A DNA stretch of 64,000 nt. It comes from Owenia fusiformis (taxonomy: Eukaryota; Annelida; Polychaeta; Sabellida; Oweniidae). Position 1 is the first letter of the stretch. Each line of letters begins with the position of its first letter. This document shows, in pieces, positions 58,151-64,000 of the stretch. The stretch covers positions 36,368,436-36,432,435 of the forward strand of contig CAIIXF020000006.1 in NCBI GenBank assembly GCA_903813345.2, read 5' to 3'. The notes under the pieces were generated by a model. The model made no database searches. It was not told where the DNA came from and saw nothing but the letters and a program-made list of their open reading frames with translations. Position numbers and translations under genes: made by a program.

Positions 58151-59247
58151 TGCTCAAAACAAACAAATATATACTGGTGAATATATATTTTTGTTTGAGT
58201 TTGATGTTAAAAACCTTCTGATATTATGGCTCAAAGACAAAATTTATGTTGACATTAAAAATATTAATAGTTAAGGATCAAAGACTAGATTCATGTTTAA
58301 TGTTAGAAACTGATAACTAACAATCAATAAATAGAGGATATCCTTTGAATTTTGAGGGATACCATTTTTATCCATGAGTGGATATCGTCCATCTTCACGA
58401 GTGAGCGCAGCTTTTTATGAAGGTGTAGTCTTTAAGAAAAGTGTCTGAAAGTCCAAACTTCTTTGAGCCTTGTTCCTCCAAAAACCTTGAAATACTGGAA
58501 AATTTGCTTCTAGGTGAGGTTGGCTCATACTCACTGCCATCCTTTTTGAGAAGATTTGTAAAAAATCTTGAAAATAATTGTCCATATCCGTTGGGCATAT
58601 GTCCATTACTGCAAGCTTTTCACCTTTATTTCTTAAGAGAGAATCAGAAATAGCAAGCAGGCTAAACAATTTTTTTTTCAATTTTAGATTATTTTTGTCT
58701 CATTTAAAAAGTATAAGTATAAGGACTATTCTGTACTTTTTTCAAAAGTCTATACTTAAATGTTGTGAAAAGTTATAATCGAAAAACCATCTTTCGGAGT
58801 AAAGTCCATCTGCGCCGATTTCAATAACTTGATCAGAACTGGGTTCCAACAGAATTCCTACAAACTCATGAATGAAATAGTTATTGCATCGAATACTTAC
58901 TTTTGTCAAAATCAAAGTAGAACTCTAGTTAAAAAATATATTGTGCTAAATTATTGCCATTTCTTAGTAAAATGTCGTTCTCCGGTACGTTCCCAAAATT
59001 ATTCGATGGTACCCCGTGTGTTAGCGTTTTTCTGAGTGTCACGAAGATCTTTTTGGATCTCTGTTTAGATACCTGGAAGTTGGTCTGTCAATTTCACTAG
59101 AATTATTGTTGATATCATTACTACTTTGCTCTTAAAATTACTTTAAACTTTCCAATAATAAAGACTGACAACCTAACTACTTTGTGTGTTAATTTCATGG
59201 AGAAACGATATATTTTATGTAGTTTTCTTGATAGTTTTTAATATAGG
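58151..59247. other. Intergenic, no gene seen
   Basis: Stray units of the TTAGAAACTG minisatellite near 58265-58310; no coding exon recognised on either strand. Confidence 0.4.
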
Positions 59248-60002
59248 GACCCTGCCACCAGGAACGGTATTCGCACATAGCAACTTTCAGCCTTTAATGT
59301 TGCTGCCATTTGACGTTTCGCAAGTCTTGGCCACTATCTTTCTTTTAAATTTTGAATGTTAAACCTTGTTAGTTTACTTCCTTTGTTACTAGGCAATTTA
59401 TTAATTGTGTTTTAATTATAATGTCACAAATGACAATGGCCGTATGTGTCGAATTCTAAGAAAATGACATTAGATAAGCAACCCTCATTCTGGTATAATT
59501 TTTGCTCCAATATTGCTGCTGAAATGCAGAACATGAAGGAAATCAAAGTGGAACAAAGAATACTACAAGATACTCTCACTATTATTGACCTTTAGCAGCT
59601 ACCATTTGCACGATAAACTTAGATATGGCTCCGCGTGATTTTCTCCCTTTTCTCCAAGTTAAAAGGAGGGTTGAAAGAAACTGGTTTTTACTCATTGGAT
59701 GAGGTTTATAGTGGTATTCCAGGAACATATGTATCACATAAGCAATGGTGGTTTCATAGATGTCTTCATTCATTGGTAAAGAGGTATGAAAAATGTGTTC
59801 AAATTCGTGGAAAATATGTTGAAAAGTACGTCTTAAAATGTGAAGATGATGATGATGGCAGATGACACTCAGATTGAAAATCGGAAATTCTCTCATATCA
59901 TGACTGGTGTTAGGTTGTGCACCTGCACCTAAAGTATTTGCCATATTATAACAGTTGTGACGTGATTTGCTATATTTAAATACCGTTCTGGGTGGCAGGG
60001 AC
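59248..60002. mobile_element. DNA transposon-like element with 24-bp inverted ends
   Basis: Left end GACCCTGCCACCAGGAACGG and right end complementary to GTCCCTGCCACCCAGAACGG. It contains short open frames on both strands (about 59582-59944), none recognised. Target duplication unclear. Confidence 0.6.
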
Positions 60003-61545
60003 TCAGTATTAAAAAATATTTAGAAAAGTGTATAAACTATATTATTTCCTCTTGAAACGTATACACAAAGTTGTTTAGATGTTGATCTTTATTACATGTA
60101 TCTGAAAGTTTCGTGTAATTATATTAGAAAATAGCAAAGTAAGAGCAAGGCGTCCAAGACCTTTGCATCACCCCTCATATATGTATGTTTTGTTTAATAA
60201 CTGTCTCATATTTAAGATGAAAGAATATATTTATGTTTAATGTTAGAACTCGTCTGATATTGTATGATATTAAAGATCAAAGAATAATCTTTATGTTTGA
60301 ATTTTGTCGTTTAGGGTGCAAAAATGTTCGAAATTTTTTAAAACTAAATTTTTAAAATGCTTTTTTTCCCAGAGTCACTTTTGTGCATGGATGACTTCAT
60401 TTCTCTCTTATTTAGCAACCAATTTTCTTCATCTTTTTTGAAATAAATTTCATGTATCACATTTTGATAACATTGGGTAAGGCTACAATATATACCAAAT
60501 TTGGGCCTTTAAGTATAATGTATTATATGGAAATAACATTTTTTGTATAAACTGTATTGTATAATGATATCCTATAGTAGTGTTGAGTTAAGTGTAGTGT
60601 AGTGTAGTTATATATATTTTGTAATGAATAATACATTAGGTCATATCTAAATAGTCAATAAAAGATATATTTAGGATCAAAGAATATATTTAATATTATG
60701 TTGATGTTAATAACTTAGTCCACTACTAAAGATCAAAGAATATATTAAAGCTGTGCTAAACCAATTTCAGAATCTCTTGTTATATTGTATTTAGCATCAT
60801 GATAAACCATGACATCTCATATCTTCTCAGCCCTGAGATGCCATGATTAAATGAGCTTGATTTGGCGATCCGGGAGAGCCCAAAATTGAATTTTTTTGAG
60901 ATCTTTCATCCCAGCTCATATTTCATCTAATTGGGGTCATAAAGCTTGTGTTACTGTGCCTGTTGTAATATCTGCTGTTAAATACAATACCTATTATGTA
61001 ATGTATTGACATTAAGTTGATGATTACATGATAACAATCACACTTATTGACAGTTATAACTCTACCCATCTGATGTGCTCAGATCACAGAATATGCCTCA
61101 TAATATCAGGGCATGTTTCAGATGAAACAGAAAGATGCTATGAGTATCAGAATGTGTATTTAGCACAAATAACATCCCTTCTGTTCTTTTGACTACAAAG
61201 CTTGTGATATTTCCCCACACAACATGATTTATCAAGATAAGACTGTCAACCTCTAAAATGTTGCTATTTTTGCGCCCTTTTTTAGGTCACCTGACCATGA
61301 CGTACCATGTGCCAAGTTATTCTGGCGCTAAATCGAAAAGCTGTTGCTGCGAACTACTACGAAGGCTGGGCCAATATATATTATATACATTTAGTTTCAA
61401 ATTTGCAAGCATTCCAATAGCCAAATTAATATCTTGAATTGATTGAACTTCACAATAAGAAATTCTTGTGGAAAGAGCACTGCAATATCATTTATTACAT
61501 ATACAAGCAATTGATTGAAATGCATTTGTAAAACCTATTTATCGA
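60003..61545. other. Intergenic, no gene seen
   Basis: AT-rich with scattered minisatellite units (AAAGATCAAAGAATATATTT) near 60200-60750. Confidence 0.4.
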
Positions 61546-62025
61546 TACTGTACTCCGGGTAATGTTCGCGTGCGATTTAATTTCGCTTTGTTCGCGAATG
61601 TAGTAAAATAGCGAACATTTATCATCGCGAAATTTGTCTTAAATCCCCGGGCCTTTTGATATGTTTCGTTCGGTGTGAAACGTTTCTTCCAGTGTTGTTG
61701 GGCGAAGGCCTCAAAACATTTTGAATTGCCTTATTAGGCCAACAAAGGCAAGAACTGTTGACGACAATGATATCCTACAAATTGAAGTTAAAAAGCCATT
61801 CAAGAATATTCAAATAAATGCCTTAAACGTGGGAAATACAAACATTATTCGGATTCTGAACAGGCTAAAATAGCCCACATTGATTCACGGTAATAGGAAA
61901 AAAAATCAACTTGTACAATCTTCGAAACGTCATCAACTCAAATCCGCGAAATTAAATAGCAGCGAAATTGAAATTTTGAAAAATCGCGAAATTTTATAGC
62001 GTCGAAATTTACCCGGAGTACAGTA
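61546..62025. mobile_element. MITE with CTGTACTCCGGGTAA ends, TA duplication
   Basis: Termini CTGTACTCCGGGTAA (61548) and TTACCCGGAGTACAG (ending 62023), each flanked by TA. Subterminal sequence is rich in TCGCGAA and GCGAAAT motifs. TA target sites point to Tc1/mariner or a similar group. Confidence 0.8.
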
Positions 62026-62519
62026 ACTGAAAATGTTAACCCAATAGTTATATCTTGGCCTAACAGCATTACATTCGGGTTACAAAGTTTTAATCCCCAA
62101 ACAGTGGCAATGTTTGCTGTTATATAACTTACATGGTTTCAATAGCGTTTCAGCCCGATTGATTCCACACTCAATTGCAAGTGATATTATATCTTTGCAA
62201 AATTTATGAGAATTAATCATGCAAAAATTGACTCAACATAAGAGCGAATGACTCCTTTTTGAGGGCCAGGGTTTCATTTTTATTTACAAAATCATATTTC
62301 GCAGCAAATTGTTTCAACCACACACGTCATGTCAGGTGACTTAAAATTTCTGCTCTGAAAAATGAAATCAGTTTTGCCGCGAAAACAGACATGTGCTGAC
62401 TTTATATCCCCGATATCATAATAAAATGAACTTTTGGAACTGTTGATGGTTCACCATCGTGAAGTGTGGCCTTCATACTGTGAGATAAGCATAAATGTAT
62501 CTAAATTGAGTAAAATGGT

Positions 62520-62930
62520 TTGAGTACAACTTTAATGTTTAATGTTATAAACTGTCTCATATTAAAGATCAAATATTACATTAATGTTTAATGTTATAAA
62601 CTGTCTCATATTAAAGATCAAAGAATATATTTATGCTTTATGTTAGAAGCTGTATCATATTAAAAACAAAGAAAATATTTATGTTTGATGTGAGGAACTG
62701 CATCATATTAAAAAAATCAAAGATCATATTTATGTTTAACATTAGAAACTGCATCAATGATCAAAGAATATATTAATGTTTGATATTAAAGAATATTTAT
62801 GTTTAATTCTAGAAACTGTCGTATGTTAAGGATCAAAAGATTCATTGACGTTAATATTAGAAACTGTCCCAAGTTCAGGATTATATTAGTTAAGATCATA
62901 TTTTTGTTTAATGTTAGAAACTGTCTCATT
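62520..62930. repeat. Minisatellite TTATAAACTGTCTCATATTA, about seven units
   Basis: Related to 48990-49290 and likewise directly upstream of a family gene, showing that 49.0-50.4 kb and 62.5-64.0 kb are segmental duplicates. Confidence 0.85.
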
Positions 62931-63039
62931 AAAGGATTAAAGCTTATGATTAATTTAAAGCTTAAGTGTGAAGTCTTTAAACTGTGTGATATCAAAATCC
63001 ACTTGAAGATCTGAAGACAAATTGGCTTCCCTAAGTGAA

Positions 63040-63132
63040 AGACTGATATAAATACTTGTTTCAGTCTAGTTGAAGTCATAACTGATCTGACTTGCCTAGC
63101 AATCACATCACAACTCTAAACACATTTATAAA
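63040..63132 (+). promoter_or_regulatory. Family promoter and leader, copy 8
   Basis: TATAAATA at 63047-63054, AAGTCATAACTGATCTGACT about 30 bp on, then the conserved leader to the ATG. Confidence 0.75.
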
Positions 63133-63459
63133 ATGGATTCCTCAGCGATGATAAAATCTGATGTCCGCAGAGCGGCAGAAGAAACACACCACATTGATCT
63201 GGATCAAGTGGCTGAACAACTGGATGTTGCATACAGAAAGTTCATAAGGGCATGCGATCAGGTACTCTTGATTGACGACAAAGTAAAGATGGTGGAAATA
63301 CGATACAACAGAGCTAAGAAGAACCACAAAGAGGCACACTTGTACTCTCTGCATCTACAGCTAAATATACTGAATAACACGAAGATGATGTACTACCACT
63401 ATGCAACTGAGATGGCTGCTGTAGTAGAGGAGCTCAAGAGCAAAGTTGAACAGATATAG
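63133..63459 (+). CDS. Small helical protein family, copy 8 (108 aa)
   Basis: Intronless. N-terminus MDSSAMIKSDVRRAAEETHH differs from copies 1-6, but the core is clear: EQLDVAYRKFIRACDQVLLI, DDKVKMVEIRYNRAKKNHKE, AHLYSLHLQLNILNNTKMMY and HYATEMAAVVEELKSKVEQI. It ends at TAG without the acidic tail. After the TAG the same frame stays open for about 50 more codons (IQGVDNSLHTDDEYQ and on) into the stem-loop. Probably functional; role unknown. Confidence 0.85.
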   Translation: MDSSAMIKSDVRRAAEETHHIDLDQVAEQLDVAYRKFIRACDQVLLIDDKVKMVEIRYNRAKKNHKEAHLYSLHLQLNILNNTKMMYYHYATEMAAVVEELKSKVEQI

Positions 63460-63610
63460 ATTCAAGGGGTTGACAATTCCCTCCATACTGATGATGAATA
63501 TCAAAAAATGCTTGCGTGTGGCATTTCTGGCTTCAACAATTTATCCAGCTTCTTTCATCTGAGTGATGTTTTACAAGACCGAGCACAATGCTTCGACAGT
63601 CATTGTGAAC

Positions 63611-63650
63611 GGTCCTTTTAAGGACCATCAAATTATTTACAAAAGAGAAA
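63611..63650 (+). promoter_or_regulatory. Histone-type 3' stem-loop and purine element, copy 8
   Basis: GAAC then GGTCCTTTTAAGGACC (63611-63626), six perfect pairs with a TTTA loop, then AAAAGAGAAATT after 14 nt. Confidence 0.87.
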
Positions 63651-63659
63651 TTTGATGAT

Positions 63660-63920
63660 GTGGGGGGGGGGGGGGGTGATCGCCAAAAACAAATCTGATT
63701 TTCAGTCAGGTAGGTGCAAGCGTGGCATAAGAAACCCCAAATATTGAAGATTTGCTTTGGATTTTACAAAAATTGATGCAACTTCCTTCAAAATTGAGCT
63801 AAAAGCTTCAACTAAAAAGCATTTTAAATATCATTTCTTCTTGTATCTACTAGATCTATTTTTATTGGTTATGGGGAGGGGGTTGCAATCACACCCTCGC
63901 ACCCCCTCCTGGCTACGCCT
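63660..63920. mobile_element. Left-truncated hAT-like MITE copy
   Basis: Same interior as 49970-50240 (GTGATCGCCAAAAACAAATC) with the right end CTGGCTACGCCTGTG. The left end is replaced by a run of G. Confidence 0.6.
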
Positions 63921-64000
63921 GTGGAATATCATCTGGAGTCCCAGTGAGACCACCAAAATTATTTAAAATAACATGCAAAATGTCACCATTTACCATTTGT

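Noticed and set aside
59582-59944. 120-aa minus frame and 76-aa plus frame
   Set aside because: Overlapping frames inside a terminal-inverted-repeat element, no recognisable domain or splice support.

Overview
This is an AT-rich animal nuclear window with spliced genes (GT-AG introns), long introns, many DNA-transposon derivatives and many minisatellites. A conserved Integrator subunit gene, C2H2 zinc-finger genes and a DXD glycosyltransferase make it metazoan. The repeat style (ATGGCGGCCAT tandem repeats, GGAC runs, abundant MITEs) suggests a marine invertebrate. I cannot fix the phylum from sequence alone.

Layout. 1-950 is a foldback element. 2.6-6.15 kb (minus) is the 5' part of a gene for a secreted protein with SLT/lysozyme-like motifs; it appears to run off the left edge. 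9.09-23.6 kb (minus) holds 18 exons of INTS5 (Integrator complex subunit 5), lacking only the N-terminal exons. A two-exon type II membrane glycosyltransferase (16.6-19.0 kb, plus) is nested in an INTS5 intron on the opposite strand. 24.3-37.8 kb is a cluster of six copies of a single-exon gene for a small helical protein (five minus, one plus) with a separate 287-aa acidic/Cys-rich protein gene at 35.4-36.3 kb; two more copies lie at 49.5 and 63.1 kb. 38-42.4 kb holds a Transib/RAG-like and a CACTA non-autonomous transposon. 42.8-46.5 kb and 53.5-58.1 kb are two paralogous zinc-finger genes; the second carries a nonsense codon and a decaying 3' end. The remainder is intergenic and repeat-rich.

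Most notable. (1) All eight copies of the small helical gene end with a histone-mRNA-type 3' signal: a 16-nt stem-loop (GGTCCTTTTCAGGACC or a variant) followed about 14 nt later by a purine-rich AAAGAGA element. The proteins are not histones. This suggests SLBP/U7-dependent, replication-coupled expression of a tandem non-histone family. (2) The 3' splice site plus DXD-coding start of glycosyltransferase exon 2 has been amplified into 19 exact 44-bp units directly upstream of the real exon, and use of any decoy acceptor creates a stop. An INTS5 exon shows the same kind of array, and further tandem duplications in the window include or adjoin exon sequence. (3) A 1.3-kb element has CACGGTG termini and 5-bp target duplications, as in Transib/RAG-type transposons.

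Gene products do not form one obvious pathway; the unifying theme is local tandem duplication and transposon turnover around ordinary genes.
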